From assembly GCF_000497575.1 (NCBI RefSeq), contig NZ_APJI01000006.1, positions 518,001 to 582,000 of the forward strand: a DNA stretch of 64,000 nucleotides, written 5' to 3'. Under the pieces are notes generated by a model. That model was not told the DNA's origin. It searched no databases and worked only from the letters and a program-made list of their open reading frames with translations. Below are positions 52,404 through 62,307 of the stretch, in pieces. A program made the translations under genes and the position numbers. How positions within the stretch are numbered: position 1 is the first letter of the stretch; the number at the start of each line of letters is the position of its first letter. Source of the stretch: Afipia sp. OHSU_II-C1. GTDB taxonomy: Bacteria; Pseudomonadota; Alphaproteobacteria; Rhizobiales; Xanthobacteraceae.

Positions 52404-53549
52404 TTACTTCACGAGTTCATACTTGCCGTTCTTGACGGTCAGGATGATGCGCGAGCGGTCGTCGGTGCCGAAACGGTTCGTCTCGGTGAAATTGTAGACG
52501 CCATGGCTGGCGGCAATTTCCTTCTCGCTCAGCAACGCCTTGCGGATCGCCTCGCGGAATTCCGGGGTGCCCGGCTTGGCGGTCTTCAACGCCACCGGCA
52601 CGACGCGTTTCAGCACTTCAAAGGCGTCGTACATATGGCCCGCGAACTGGCTGCGGGTATTGGGGCCGTACTTCTTCTCATACACTTCGTTCAGGGCGAG
52701 ACCCGGCTTCTTGGTCAGCGCGCTGTCGGCCTGGCCTTCCGGAGCCATCACCGGACCGGCGGCCATGATGACGCCTTCCGCCGACGGACCCGCGATGCGG
52801 ATGAAGTCCATCGAAGCCGCGCCGTGGGTCTGATAGATCAGGCCCTTGTAGCCGCGCTCGCGCAGCGCCGACTGCGGCAGCGCCGCGCCGGTGCCCGATG
52901 CGCCGATCAGGATCGCGTCGGGATTTGCCGCGACGAGCTTCAGCACCTGACCCGCCACCGAGGTATCGGGGCGCGCGTAACGCTCTTCGGCAACAACAGT
53001 GATGCCGCCCATGGCGCCGGTCTGGGTCTTGAGATCGTTGAGCCACAGATCACCGTAGGAATCCGAGAAGCCGATGTAGCCGACGGTCTTGATGTTGTTC
53101 TTCTTCATGTGCTCGTAGAGCACCTTGCCCATGGTCGGCACCGGCTGCGGCAGCACGGCGGTCCACTTTTCGCGGGCCGGGGTGATCGGCAGCGGCGCAA
53201 GGCTGAGCTGCGGCACGCCGACTTCATTGGCGACGGTCGAGATCGCGATCGACGGCGGCGTGGTCGACGAACCGATCATGATGTCGGCGTTGGATTCGGT
53301 GACGAACCGGCGCGCGTTGGTGGTTGCCGCGGTCGGGTCTCCGGCGTCGTCCAGCAGGATGGTCTTGATCTTGGCGCCGCCGATTTCAGTCGGCACGAAT
53401 TCGAGCGCGTTCTTTTCAGGAATGCCGAGCGCAGCCGCAGGACCGGTGGTGCTGATGCTGATGCCGATGGTGATGTCCTGCGCGAGCGCAGCGCCCGGCA
53501 AAGCCATCGCGGCGGCAAGGACCACTGCGGTCCAGGTGAAAGTCTTCAT
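52404..53549 (-). CDS. Liv-type periplasmic binding protein, paralogue 4 (aromatic-acid type)
   Basis: A 381-residue extracellular solute-binding protein distinct from the tandem trio. Signal peptide MKTFTWTAVVLAAAMALPG ends AALA-QD. The mature start DITIGISISTTGPAAALG and IMIGSSTTPPSIAIS resemble binding proteins for aromatic acids in Rhodopseudomonas. I chose the ATG at 53547-53549 because GGGAGGATGA precedes it; the longer frame lacks a signal peptide at its start. Divergent from pobA, and likely the receptor for the fused-subunit transporter; the ligand is inferred. Confidence 0.9.
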   Translation of the reverse strand: MKTFTWTAVVLAAAMALPGAALAQDITIGISISTTGPAAALGIPEKNALEFVPTEIGGAKIKTILLDDAGDPTAATTNARRFVTESNADIMIGSSTTPPSIAISTVANEVGVPQLSLAPLPITPAREKWTAVLPQPVPTMGKVLYEHMKKNNIKTVGYIGFSDSYGDLWLNDLKTQTGAMGGITVVAEERYARPDTSVAGQVLKLVAANPDAILIGASGTGAALPQSALRERGYKGLIYQTHGAASMDFIRIAGPSAEGVIMAAGPVMAPEGQADSALTKKPGLALNEVYEKKYGPNTRSQFAGHMYDAFEVLKRVVPVALKTAKPGTPEFREAIRKALLSEKEIAASHGVYNFTETNRFGTDDRSRIILTVKNGKYELVK

Positions 53550-53744
53550 GTCATCCTCCCTCGAAGGTCTCTTTTGACGTTTCTGACAGTCGTTAACGAT
53601 TGGCGAGACAAGGCTATTTGCGGTGCACCATCCCGTCTCGATTGCCGCCATTCAGATACAAGTTAGCGGCCATTTGCAATGCTTTCCGCATGTACATTGG
53701 TATGATGCGCGAGGTCTCGAACGGCCTTTCCGGATATTGTTATC

Positions 53745-53753
53745 TGGTATAAT
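53745..53753 (+). promoter_or_regulatory. Candidate extended -10 promoter of pobA
   Basis: TGGTATAAT, an extended -10 with a perfect TATAAT, lies 52 bases upstream of the pobA start. No good -35 is visible, suggesting an activator. GATATTGTTATC just upstream is a weak dyad. Confidence 0.45.
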
Positions 53754-53762
53754 CAATTTTAG

Positions 53763-54974
<1,212 letters not shown>

Positions 54975-54999
54975 CGCACCTGAAGGCGTGTTGGAATTT

Positions 55000-55080
55000 C
55001 GTCATTGCGAGCGAAGCGAAGCAATCCATTCTTGATCTGGAGAGCTGGATTGCTTCGTCGCTCCGCTCCTCGCAATGACG
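55000..55080. repeat. CATTGCGAG palindromic repeat (family C), copy 3
   Basis: CGTCATTGCGAGCGAAGCGA, then AGCAATCCA, mirrored by TGGATTGCTTCGTCGCTCCG and CTCGCAATGACG. Confidence 0.92.
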
Positions 55081-55206
55081 CAAATAACAGCCACCCGTTT
55101 CAAACAGCCAGCATTCTCACGTTTCAAACTTGATTTCGAATGATCGCACGCGACGCCGGCTTTATGATGCGAGAGAGCCACACAGCACTCATTCGAAAGA
55201 GCTGAG

Positions 55207-55638
55207 ATGACAACGCCAGAAACATCAGATGCCGCCGTCCCCGAAGGCTTCGCGCGCCATCCGCGGCGCAGTCCGCTCACCGAGCCCTGGGAGCCGATCT
55301 ATTTCAAGGCGACACCAGATGCCTACATTCTCGGGCTTCGCCTCGCCGAGGCACACACCAATTCACGCGGGCTGATCCATGGCGGGCTGATCGCGGCGCT
55401 TGCCGACAATGCAATGGGACTGAGCTGCAGTCTCAAAGCCGGCAATCTTCTTGGGCTGGTCACCATCAACCTCTCGGTCGATTATCTCGGCTCGGCTAAT
55501 ATCGGGCAGTGGCTCGAGATCGACACCAACTTCATGAAGATCGGCGGTTCGATCTGCTTCGCGCAATGCCTGGTCACCGCCGACGGTGAACCTTGCGCGC
55601 GCGCCAACGCCACCTTCAAGATTGCCCGGAAAAAATAG
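55207..55638 (+). CDS. PaaI-type hotdog-fold thioesterase
   Basis: A 143-residue PaaI/YbgC-type acyl-CoA thioesterase. The catalytic segment HGGLIAALADNAMG places His58 and Asp67 at the expected positions of the hotdog fold. It would hydrolyse acyl- or aryl-CoA thioesters; proximity to pobA suggests aromatic metabolism, but this is a guess. Single gene flanked by family C repeats on both sides. Confidence 0.9.
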   Translation: MTTPETSDAAVPEGFARHPRRSPLTEPWEPIYFKATPDAYILGLRLAEAHTNSRGLIHGGLIAALADNAMGLSCSLKAGNLLGLVTINLSVDYLGSANIGQWLEIDTNFMKIGGSICFAQCLVTADGEPCARANATFKIARKK

Positions 55639-55642
55639 CGAC

Positions 55643-55755
55643 CGTCGTTGCGAGCCGACGGGTCCGGCTTCGCCGGCCCGATGATAAACTCCGCGAAGCA
55701 ACCATTCTTGGAAAGAAAAACTGGATTGCTTCGCCGCGGCGTTCCTCGCAATGAC
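55643..55755. repeat. CATTGCGAG palindromic repeat (family C), copy 4, long subtype
   Basis: Has the family C ends but an inserted hairpin GGTCCGGCTTCGCCGGCCC followed by GATGATAAACTCCGCGAAG. The insert resembles that in copy 6. Confidence 0.85.
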
Positions 55756-55786
55756 AACCTATGCAATCTGGCACCGCTCTTCGCCG

Positions 55787-56686
55787 CTACTTCGTACCAA
55801 ACCGCCAGTCGGTCTGCGCTACCACGAGATCGATGAACGCGCGGACCTTCGCGGAGAGCAACCGCGAGGTCGGATACACCAGATGGATCGGCATCGGTGG
55901 AAGTTCGTATTTCGCCAGCACGATCTTTAGCCGTCCTGCCTTGAGCGATTCCGCCACCTGATAGGCCAGGACACTGATGAGGCCTCCGCCCTGCTCGGCA
56001 TGGAGCACGGCGGCATCGGTGCTGTTGGTTGCAAAGCGCGACGTATTCGGCACGCGGATTTCGCGCCCGTCTTCGACAAAGCGCCATTCCACCAGCGCAC
56101 TGCTGCCCGAGAACTGGATCACCTCATGATCGGCGAGGTCAGACAGTTTCTGCGGCGTACCGTGCGCCTTGAGATACCGCGGCGATGCCACCACAACCCG
56201 CCGCATGTCACCCACCGCACGCGCGATCACACTGGAATCCGCCAGATGGCCGATGCGCACGGCAAGGTCGATCCCTTCGTCTACGAGACTTACCGTCCGG
56301 TCCGACAGCCGCAGTTCGGCGCTGACATCAGGATACTGTTTCAGATAGGCCGACATCACCGGGCCGACATGCAACCGTCCGAACATCAGCGGCGCTGAGA
56401 CGATCAGCCGGCCCGATGGCTTGCTGCGTTCGGCCTGGACTGAACTTTCAGCCTCCTCAAGATCGCCGAGAATCCGCCGTGCCCGCTCCAGATAACGCGC
56501 ACCGACATCGGTGAGCGTCACCGAGCGCGTGGTGCGCTGGAGCAGCCGGGCCCCGAGATGATTTTCCAGACTCGCGATCAGGCGCGTCACCGCAGACGCC
56601 GACAGGCCAAGCTTGCGCGCAGCGGGAGCAAACCCCTCAAGGTCTGCCACCGAAACAAAGGCGCGCATGGCGTCGATCCGGTCCAT
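55787..56686 (-). CDS. LysR-family transcriptional regulator
   Basis: A 299-residue LysR regulator of the CrgA-like subgroup: N-terminal HTH (about 1-60; FAPAARKLGLSASAVTRLIASLE) and a C-terminal substrate-binding domain (about 90-295). Divergent from the AhpD-like gene, which is probably its target together with itself. Effector unknown. Confidence 0.92.
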   Translation of the reverse strand: MDRIDAMRAFVSVADLEGFAPAARKLGLSASAVTRLIASLENHLGARLLQRTTRSVTLTDVGARYLERARRILGDLEEAESSVQAERSKPSGRLIVSAPLMFGRLHVGPVMSAYLKQYPDVSAELRLSDRTVSLVDEGIDLAVRIGHLADSSVIARAVGDMRRVVVASPRYLKAHGTPQKLSDLADHEVIQFSGSSALVEWRFVEDGREIRVPNTSRFATNSTDAAVLHAEQGGGLISVLAYQVAESLKAGRLKIVLAKYELPPMPIHLVYPTSRLLSAKVRAFIDLVVAQTDWRFGTK

Positions 56687-56703
56687 GGTATTATTTCATA
56701 TCG

Positions 56704-56727
56704 TGCAATTATGTACTGTCAATTGCA
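56704..56727. promoter_or_regulatory. Candidate LysR operator
   Basis: TGCAATT (56704-56710) and AATTGCA (56721-56727) form an interrupted dyad between the lysR gene and its divergent neighbour; a second overlapping dyad CAATT/AATTG ends at 56734. Confidence 0.45.
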
Positions 56728-56809
56728 TTAATTGTCTCGGAACAGGAAACGACACACCTTTCACAGGACGAACGGCAACGGGCCGGCTCGCACGAAAAGG
56801 ATGATGTTG

Positions 56810-57361
56810 ATGTCCCTGATCCCAACCCCCACCTCGATCGAAGCTGCCCCGGCAGAATCGCGCCCCCTGCTGGAGGCGGTGAACAAGCAGATCGGCAGAG
56901 TGCCTAACCTGTTTCGCCTTGTCGGCGTCAGTCCCGCCAGCCTTGAAGCTTACCTTGGCATGAGCAGCGCGCTCGGCAAGGGCACACTCGATGTCAGGAC
57001 GCGCGAGCGGATCGCCCTCGCTGTCGCAGAGATCAATGGCTGCGGCTACTGCCTGTCGGCGCATTCCTATTTCGGCAAGAATCTCGCCAAGCTGAGTGAC
57101 GATGAGATTCTCGCCAACCGGAACGGCGGCTCGGCCGACGTCAAGGCCGACGCCGCAGTGCGCTTTGCAGCGCAGTTGGCGAACGCGCGTGGTCAGGTCG
57201 GCGACGATGCCGTGCAGGCAGTCCGGCAAGCGGGCTACACCGATGCGCAGGTCGTCGAGATCATTGCCCATGTCGCGATCAACACATTCACGAATTACGT
57301 CAACGAGTCGCTGAAGACCGAGATCGACTTTCCGGTCGTGTCGCGCCGCGCCGCGGCCTAG
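56810..57361 (+). CDS. AhpD-like / carboxymuconolactone decarboxylase family protein
   Basis: A 183-residue protein with the AhpD core: Glu74, Cys78-x-x-Cys81 and His85 in NGCGYCLSAH. Members act as alkylhydroperoxidases or disulfide reductases. Several starts compete (ATG at 56801, 56804 and 56810); I chose 56810 because AAAGG ends 9 bases before it. Divergent from lysR and followed 80 bases later by a PPOX-family gene; the pair may be an oxidative stress response. Confidence 0.9.
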   Translation: MSLIPTPTSIEAAPAESRPLLEAVNKQIGRVPNLFRLVGVSPASLEAYLGMSSALGKGTLDVRTRERIALAVAEINGCGYCLSAHSYFGKNLAKLSDDEILANRNGGSADVKADAAVRFAAQLANARGQVGDDAVQAVRQAGYTDAQVVEIIAHVAINTFTNYVNESLKTEIDFPVVSRRAAA

Positions 57362-57441
57362 TCTGCATAGAGGCCGCCGGGTGGGACTACGTCTCATCCG
57401 GCGGGCACAATCGAACGCCGGCACAATCAACGAGGTGTGAG

Positions 57442-58068
57442 ATGACAACCACCCAGTCCTATTCGAGCGACGTTGCCTTTACGCCGGCCGTCAAAGCGAT
57501 CCAGACCCGCAAGGGATCGCGCGGCGGTTACGCGCATATGGAAGACGGCGGCGGTTTTCGCACCGAGATCGATGAAGCGCTGGCCGCCTTCATCGGCGAG
57601 CAGACCAGTTTCTTTCTGGCCACCGCGAACGCCGAGGGTCAGCCCTATATCCAGCATCGCGGCGGGCCCGCAGGCTTCATCAGGATTCTCGACAAGACCA
57701 CGCTGGCCTTCGCGGACTACAAAGGCAACCGGCAATACATCACGCAGGGAAATCTCAGCGAGAATCCGAAGGCCTATATTTTTCTGATCGACTATGTGAA
57801 CCGCCGGCGGATCAAGATCTGGGGCGAGGCGCGGGTGGTCGAGGATGATCCGGCCTTGATCGCTGCACTGATGCCGAAGGATTACAAGGCGAAGCCCGAG
57901 CAGGCGATCCTGTTCAGGATCACCGCATGGGACAGCAACTGCCCGCAGCACATTCCGATGAAGTTCGACGCCGCCGACGTCGCGGCAGCGATTGCCGAGC
58001 GCGACGCGCGGATTGCGGAGCTTGAGGCGGAAGTAGCGCGGTTGAAGCAGAAGATAGCAACGGTCTAA
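57442..58068 (+). CDS. Pyridoxamine 5'-phosphate oxidase-related flavin-binding protein
   Basis: A 208-residue PPOX-fold protein (split barrel, FMN or F420 binding). The core spans about 45-170 (FFLATANAEGQPYIQHRGGPAGF, FADYKGNRQYITQGNL, IWGEARVVED). The final 40 residues form a coiled coil (IAERDARIAELEAEVARLKQ). Function in this subgroup is unknown, probably redox. Same strand as the AhpD-like gene, possibly co-transcribed. Confidence 0.88.
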   Translation: MTTTQSYSSDVAFTPAVKAIQTRKGSRGGYAHMEDGGGFRTEIDEALAAFIGEQTSFFLATANAEGQPYIQHRGGPAGFIRILDKTTLAFADYKGNRQYITQGNLSENPKAYIFLIDYVNRRRIKIWGEARVVEDDPALIAALMPKDYKAKPEQAILFRITAWDSNCPQHIPMKFDAADVAAAIAERDARIAELEAEVARLKQKIATV

Positions 58069-58071
58069 GAC

Positions 58072-58147
58072 CGTCATTGCGAGCGAAGCAATCCGGAACA
58101 ACGCAACGGTTCTGGATTGCTTCGTCGCTTTGCTCCTCGCAATGACG
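58072..58147. repeat. CATTGCGAG palindromic repeat (family C), copy 5
   Basis: CCGTCATTGCGAGCGAAGCA at the left and TGGATTGCTTCGTCGCTTTG with CTCGCAATGACG at the right. Confidence 0.92.
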
Positions 58148-58160
58148 ATTTATCTAGGGC

Positions 58161-58889
58161 TCATGCCGCAGCGATCATCCGCTGCCATTGATGCTCCGGA
58201 TAATAACGCGCCATCATCCGGTCCACGTAAGCGACGAGATTGGCGAATTCCAAGGCACGCTCGCGCAGCGGCGAATCAAAGAACGGCGTCATCAGACCGG
58301 CCAGTGATGCGAAGGCCATCGCATCGGTCCCGCAAGGCTTGTCGCCCATCAGATAGGGCTTCCAGCCGAGCAGCATCGACAGCGCGGAAAGCGAGCGCAC
58401 GCCGAGTTCAGTGATCTCGTCCGGCGTGTGGCGGGCCAGCCCTGCGATCCGCATGTTTTCGGCGACCCGGCCGCGAATGTCCTCGCGCAGCGCGTCGCGG
58501 ATGGCCTCGGGCGCACCGTCGAAGAAATGCGCCGGTCCCTTGGCGAAGTTTTCAGGCATCATCCAGCGGGTATAGACAAACGCCCAATTGAAATGATTTT
58601 CGATCATGCGCTCGATCGCCCAGGCCTCGGCGCGCTGGCGCTCGTCGAGAGCGGCATCGAAATCGAAGCCGCGCTTCTTTTCCAGATGGAAGCGGATGAA
58701 GGTGGAGTCCGCGATCCGCTCATCACCGTCGTCGATATAGGGCAACTGCCCCTTGGGCGAGGTGTCCGGCATCGCCTGTTCCTTGACGTATGTCAGGCCG
58801 GCCATCCTGAGCTGGACCTCGGTCTTGGTGACATAGGGGCTGATTTCCGGAAGGCCGAAACCGGGGCCGATGCCATAGAGGGTGATCAT
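58161..58889 (-). CDS. Glutathione S-transferase-like protein
   Basis: A 242-residue GST-fold protein: thioredoxin-like domain (about 1-80; ISPYVTKTEVQLRMAGLTY, KGQLPYIDDGDERIADS) and a helical domain. It resembles the Tom37/metaxin-like bacterial GST subgroup. I chose the ATG at 58887-58889, which has AGAAGG at good spacing; an ATG 9 bases upstream is possible. Divergent from a WYL-domain regulator, which probably controls it. Confidence 0.86.
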   Translation of the reverse strand: MITLYGIGPGFGLPEISPYVTKTEVQLRMAGLTYVKEQAMPDTSPKGQLPYIDDGDERIADSTFIRFHLEKKRGFDFDAALDERQRAEAWAIERMIENHFNWAFVYTRWMMPENFAKGPAHFFDGAPEAIRDALREDIRGRVAENMRIAGLARHTPDEITELGVRSLSALSMLLGWKPYLMGDKPCGTDAMAFASLAGLMTPFFDSPLRERALEFANLVAYVDRMMARYYPEHQWQRMIAAA

Positions 58890-58936
58890 GGGGCGCATCC
58901 TTCTGCGTTGAAAAGATGCCCGTTTGTAGGTACCCC

Positions 58937-58960
58937 CTGCTGCCACCATACTGTCAGCAG
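58937..58960. promoter_or_regulatory. Inverted repeat between the GST gene and the WYL regulator
   Basis: CTGCTG (58937-58942) and CAGCAG (58955-58960) flank 12 bases in the short divergent region; a possible regulator site. Confidence 0.3.
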
Positions 58961-58981
58961 CAAGCGACCAGCGAGACCCGA

Positions 58982-59683
58982 ATGAGGCGCGCCGACCGGC
59001 TGTTTCAGATCATCCAGGTGCTCCGGCGCACCCGCAAGCCGCTGACCGCCGAGGCGATTGCGACGGAGCTGGAAACCTCGAAACGCACCATCTACCGCGA
59101 CATCGCCACCCTGATCGGCCAGCGCGTGCCGATCCGGGGCGAGGCCGGCACCGGCTATGTGCTGGAAAAGGGCTTCGACATGCCGCCCTTGATGCTGACG
59201 CCGGACGAGATCGAAGCTGCGGTTCTGGGCGCGCAATGGGTGGCCGGACGGGCCGACCCGGTGCTGGCAAAGGCGGCGCAGGACCTGATCGCCAAGATCG
59301 TCGAGACGATTCCCGAGCGGCTGCAACCGCTGGCGCTGGAGCCCGCCAGCCGGACACCGCCGAAATGGGACGCGCCGCCCGACAGCATCGACATGACGCA
59401 ATTACGGGCGCATATCTACGCCAGCAAGAAGGTTCTGCTGCACTACCGCGACGAACAGGGCCGCAATACGCGGCGCACGGTGTGGCCGATCGCGGTGGGC
59501 TATCTGGAAACCGTGCGGATGCTGGCCGCCTGGTGCGAACTGAGAAAAGACTTTCGCAGCTTCCGGATCGACCGCATGACCGACGCCGTATTTCTGGATG
59601 AGAAGTATCCCGAGCGCCGCGCAACCCTGCGGACGACATGGATGAAGACTTTCTCGCTCAACCACAGAATGCGCGAGCGCTGA
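58982..59683 (+). CDS. YafY-type HTH/WYL-domain transcriptional regulator
   Basis: A 233-residue regulator with an N-terminal winged helix (MRRADRLFQIIQVLRR, AEAIATELETSKRTIYRDI) and a WYL domain (about 135-210; VLLHYRDEQGR, TVWPIAVGYLETVRMLAAWC) that senses ligands in characterised members. ATG at 58982 begins the family N-terminus. Divergent from the GST-like gene, its likely target. The YkgJ-like gene follows 4 bases after its stop. Confidence 0.92.
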   Translation: MRRADRLFQIIQVLRRTRKPLTAEAIATELETSKRTIYRDIATLIGQRVPIRGEAGTGYVLEKGFDMPPLMLTPDEIEAAVLGAQWVAGRADPVLAKAAQDLIAKIVETIPERLQPLALEPASRTPPKWDAPPDSIDMTQLRAHIYASKKVLLHYRDEQGRNTRRTVWPIAVGYLETVRMLAAWCELRKDFRSFRIDRMTDAVFLDEKYPERRATLRTTWMKTFSLNHRMRER

Positions 59684-59687
59684 CGCC

Positions 59688-60011
59688 ATGACCGCAACCG
59701 ACAGCCCCTGCCAGAGCTGCGGCGCCTGTTGCTCCTATTCGAGCAACTGGCCGCGCTTCACGGTGGAAGACGACGCCGCGCTCGATCTCATTCCCGAGAA
59801 GTTCGTCAACGACCGGCTGTCAGGTATGCGCTGTGACGGCGACCGGTGCTCGGCGCTGACCGGCAAGATCGGAACCGCAACCGCTTGTGGCATATACGAG
59901 GTGCGGCCCGAAGTGTGCCGTACCTGCATGCCGGGCGACCCGGAATGCGGTATGGCGCGGCGGCGCTTCGGGTTACCGGAACTTGCCGGTTCCATATCCG
60001 GAGATCAGTAA
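59688..60011 (+). CDS. YkgJ-family Cys-cluster protein
   Basis: A 107-residue protein with the family motif CQSCGACC (Cys8, 11, 14, 15) and further Cys clusters (MRCDGDRC, CGIYEVRPEVCRTC), suggesting zinc or iron-sulfur binding. Role unknown. Probably cotranscribed with the upstream regulator. The small protein gene at 60079 follows. Confidence 0.85.
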   Translation: MTATDSPCQSCGACCSYSSNWPRFTVEDDAALDLIPEKFVNDRLSGMRCDGDRCSALTGKIGTATACGIYEVRPEVCRTCMPGDPECGMARRRFGLPELAGSISGDQ

Positions 60012-60078
60012 GCCGGGAACCAAGCCGCACCGTCAGGCGTCAATACGTCAGCACCTCGAAGAACGGGAGCACGACGCC

Positions 60079-60261
60079 ATGCGGGAAATGGAAATTCATG
60101 ACTATGCGCGGCAATTGATGGAGGCGCATGGTCCCCGGGCAATTGCAGAGGCCGCCCAACGCGCGACCGAGTGCGAAGCGGAAGGCAAGTCCGAGCAGGC
60201 CAGGGACTGGCGGCATGTCGAGGACGCGCTGAAAATGATGCGCGGACCACACCAAAGCTGA
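60079..60261 (+). CDS. Small conserved hypothetical protein
   Basis: A 60-residue protein starting at ATG 60079 with GGGAG 10 bases upstream. It is acidic/Ala-rich and helical (IHDYARQLMEAHG, AIAEAAQRATECEAEGKSEQ) and ends DALKMMRGPHQS. I recall similar short helical proteins in Bradyrhizobium relatives, but no function. The open frame extends upstream without a plausible start. Confidence 0.6.
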   Translation: MREMEIHDYARQLMEAHGPRAIAEAAQRATECEAEGKSEQARDWRHVEDALKMMRGPHQS

Positions 60262-60341
60262 AATGATTCATCCGCGCGGCCGGTCTGCGGACCGGCCAAT
60301 CGCCATCGTGGCTGCGCCGGAACGCAGCCGGCGAAAGCTTG

Positions 60342-60746
60342 CTATGCCGGCATCGCCGCAAGATCCGATTCATCGTCGATCTCGTCGGCGATCGGAGCGA
60401 AGGTGCTCAGCGGCTTGGTCGAAAGCGTGATGTTGCGCCGGTTGCCATAGGCTGACGCTGCCGGTCCTGCCGATGGCGCTTCCCGCGACATCGCGAATAA
60501 GGTCGACCCGACGATACCGCCCTGCTCGACAAGATCGCGTTCGGTACAGGTCGCCGCGATGGCGAGGCTCATTCCGTGCAGGTGGGCGCGGCGGTAGCAG
60601 AACAGAGCGAGCATCGCCCTGACGTCTGCCGATACCGATTCCACAAGTTGAGGAAGACCATGTTCGCTGGCTCGGTACAGGCTTCCGAGCATCTCGTCGC
60701 CCACCGGGCAGACGTCGTTCTCAAAGGCTTCGCGGCTGGACCACAT
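60342..60746 (-). CDS. Conserved hypothetical protein
   Basis: A 134-residue protein of no recognised family. The N-terminal 85 residues look helical (EAFENDVCPVGDEMLGSLYR, VRAMLALFCYRRAHLHGMSL); the C-terminal 50 are low-complexity and end with an acidic DEIDDESD. GGGGAG lies before the ATG, supporting the start. Divergent from the GFA protein gene. Confidence 0.65.
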   Translation of the reverse strand: MWSSREAFENDVCPVGDEMLGSLYRASEHGLPQLVESVSADVRAMLALFCYRRAHLHGMSLAIAATCTERDLVEQGGIVGSTLFAMSREAPSAGPAASAYGNRRNITLSTKPLSTFAPIADEIDDESDLAAMPA

Positions 60747-60960
60747 TGAAATTCTCCCCAGCTACATGACCCGCCAGTATGGGCGGCTTGGCGGAAAAAT
60801 CATGCGCCACTTCATATTCGGAAGATGCAATGCAATTTCCTAACGCAGGGTTAACCACGCGCTCGGGTTCGTGCGGACGTTCATTGAATGTTAGAGAGAT
60901 GGAACCGGACCGCGCGCGGCGCGAATCAACCGCTGATTCGGCGGGGCACAGGAGGAGACA

Positions 60961-61377
60961 GTGGTGACGGACACCAAGAACGAGCGCAGGCTTGCCGGAC
61001 AATGCTTCTGCGGCGCGGTTCACTACACCGTCGCCGACGAATTCCGCTATGCCATGAACTGCCACTGCGCGAACTGCCGCCGGACCACGGGATCGGCGTT
61101 CAAGCCGATGGCCGGGATCGAACGCGGCAAGCTCAGCGTCACCAAAGGCGCCGACAGTCTTCTGATCTTCGGCGAGGACAACGGCCACAACGCGCACTGC
61201 AAGACGTGCGGCTCGCTGCTCTACTCAGTCGTCCGTGAGGGCACCTTCGTCCATGTCGCCCTGGGGACCCTCACCGACGATCCTGCTATCCGTCCCACCG
61301 CACACATCTTCGTCGGCTCGAAGGCGCCGTGGTTCACCATCACCGACGACCTCCCGCAATACGACCAGCATATGTGA
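60961..61377 (+). CDS. GFA-family (glutathione-dependent formaldehyde-activating type) zinc protein
   Basis: A 138-residue GFA/Mss4-fold protein. Zinc sites are visible as CFCGAVHY, NCHCANCRRTTGSAF and HCKTCGSLLYS. Family members bind glutathione or act in formaldehyde detoxification, but most are unassigned. It starts with GTG at 60961 (a second GTG at 60964), with AGGAGGAGA upstream. Confidence 0.9.
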   Translation: MVTDTKNERRLAGQCFCGAVHYTVADEFRYAMNCHCANCRRTTGSAFKPMAGIERGKLSVTKGADSLLIFGEDNGHNAHCKTCGSLLYSVVREGTFVHVALGTLTDDPAIRPTAHIFVGSKAPWFTITDDLPQYDQHM

Positions 61378-61386
61378 CGGCGAAGG

Positions 61387-62268
61387 CTAGACGCGGTTAT
61401 CCCTGATCCAGCTTGCGATGGCGCGGCCGATCGCAGGGCCGGAATCTTCCTGAATGAAATGGCTGCCGGGAACGGTGACCTCGGTCTGGTTCTTCCAGCC
61501 GCGGCAGAACTCCCGCACCTTGCCGATCAGGATCGCGCCGGGCTCGGCATTGACGAACAGTTTCGGCAGATCGTTCTGCGCCATCCACTTGGCGTAGGCA
61601 TCGACGATGGCGACCACATCGGCGGGCTCGCCGCCGATCGGGATCTGGCGCGGCCAGGTCAGTGTCGGCCAGCGGTCCTCTGACTTAAGAAACGGCTTGC
61701 GATAGACCGTCATCTCGGCGTCGGTCAGCTTGCGCAGCACCGAGCCGGGCAACACACGCTCGATGAACAGATTGCGCTCCAGAATCATCTGCTCGCCCTT
61801 GTCGGAACGGAAACCCTGGAACACCGGCGTTGCCGCCTCGCTCCACTCGTCCCAGCCCGCGACAGGCCGCACGATACCTTCCATATAGGCGATACCGCGC
61901 ACACGATCGCGATGCTGGTTGGCCCAGTCGAAGCCGAGCGCCGAGCCCCAGTCGTGAATCACCAGCAGGACCTTTTCGCTCGGGCCGATTACCGCGTCGA
62001 TGAAGGCCCACAGATGATCGCGGTGGGTGGTAAAGCGATAGGTATCCGGCTTCACATCGGGCAGCTTGTCGGAATCGCCCATGCCGATCAGATCCGGCGC
62101 GATCAGGCGGCCCTGTCCTTCAAGCTCGGGCATGACGTCACGCCAGAGATAGGACGACGTCGGGTTGCCATGCAGGAACAGGATTGGCGGGCCCTCGCCG
62201 CGCTCATGGTAGGCCATGCGATGACCGAGGACATCGACAATCCTTTTTGACAGCGGCTGTTCGGTCAT
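61387..62268 (-). CDS. Haloalkane dehalogenase, subfamily II (LinB/DhaA-like)
   Basis: A 293-residue alpha/beta-hydrolase that would replace halogen in haloalkanes with hydroxyl. All five key residues of HLD-II are present: nucleophile Asp106 in [11 protein letters not shown], Glu130 in YMEG, His270 in GSHFIQED, and halide-binding Asn35 (HGNPTSS) and Trp107. Several blocks ([24 protein letters not shown]) match LinB closely. I chose the ATG at 62266-62268 with GGAGAAC upstream; an ATG at 62313 lies inside a repeat. Natural substrate unknown. Confidence 0.9.
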   Translation of the reverse strand: MTEQPLSKRIVDVLGHRMAYHERGEGPPILFLHGNPTSSYLWRDVMPELEGQGRLIAPDLIGMGDSDKLPDVKPDTYRFTTHRDHLWAFIDAVIGPSEKVLLVIHDWGSALGFDWANQHRDRVRGIAYMEGIVRPVAGWDEWSEAATPVFQGFRSDKGEQMILERNLFIERVLPGSVLRKLTDAEMTVYRKPFLKSEDRWPTLTWPRQIPIGGEPADVVAIVDAYAKWMAQNDLPKLFVNAEPGAILIGKVREFCRGWKNQTEVTVPGSHFIQEDSGPAIGRAIASWIRDNRV

Positions 62269-62307
62269 GGCTTTGGTGTTCTCCGGCCCTAGGGACTGAC
62301 TATTCAA

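Noticed and set aside
55000-55080. Family C palindrome considered as the pobA terminator
   Set aside because: It lacks a U-tract and the same element occurs in many unrelated junctions; it is a dispersed repeat, though it could still affect mRNA 3' ends.
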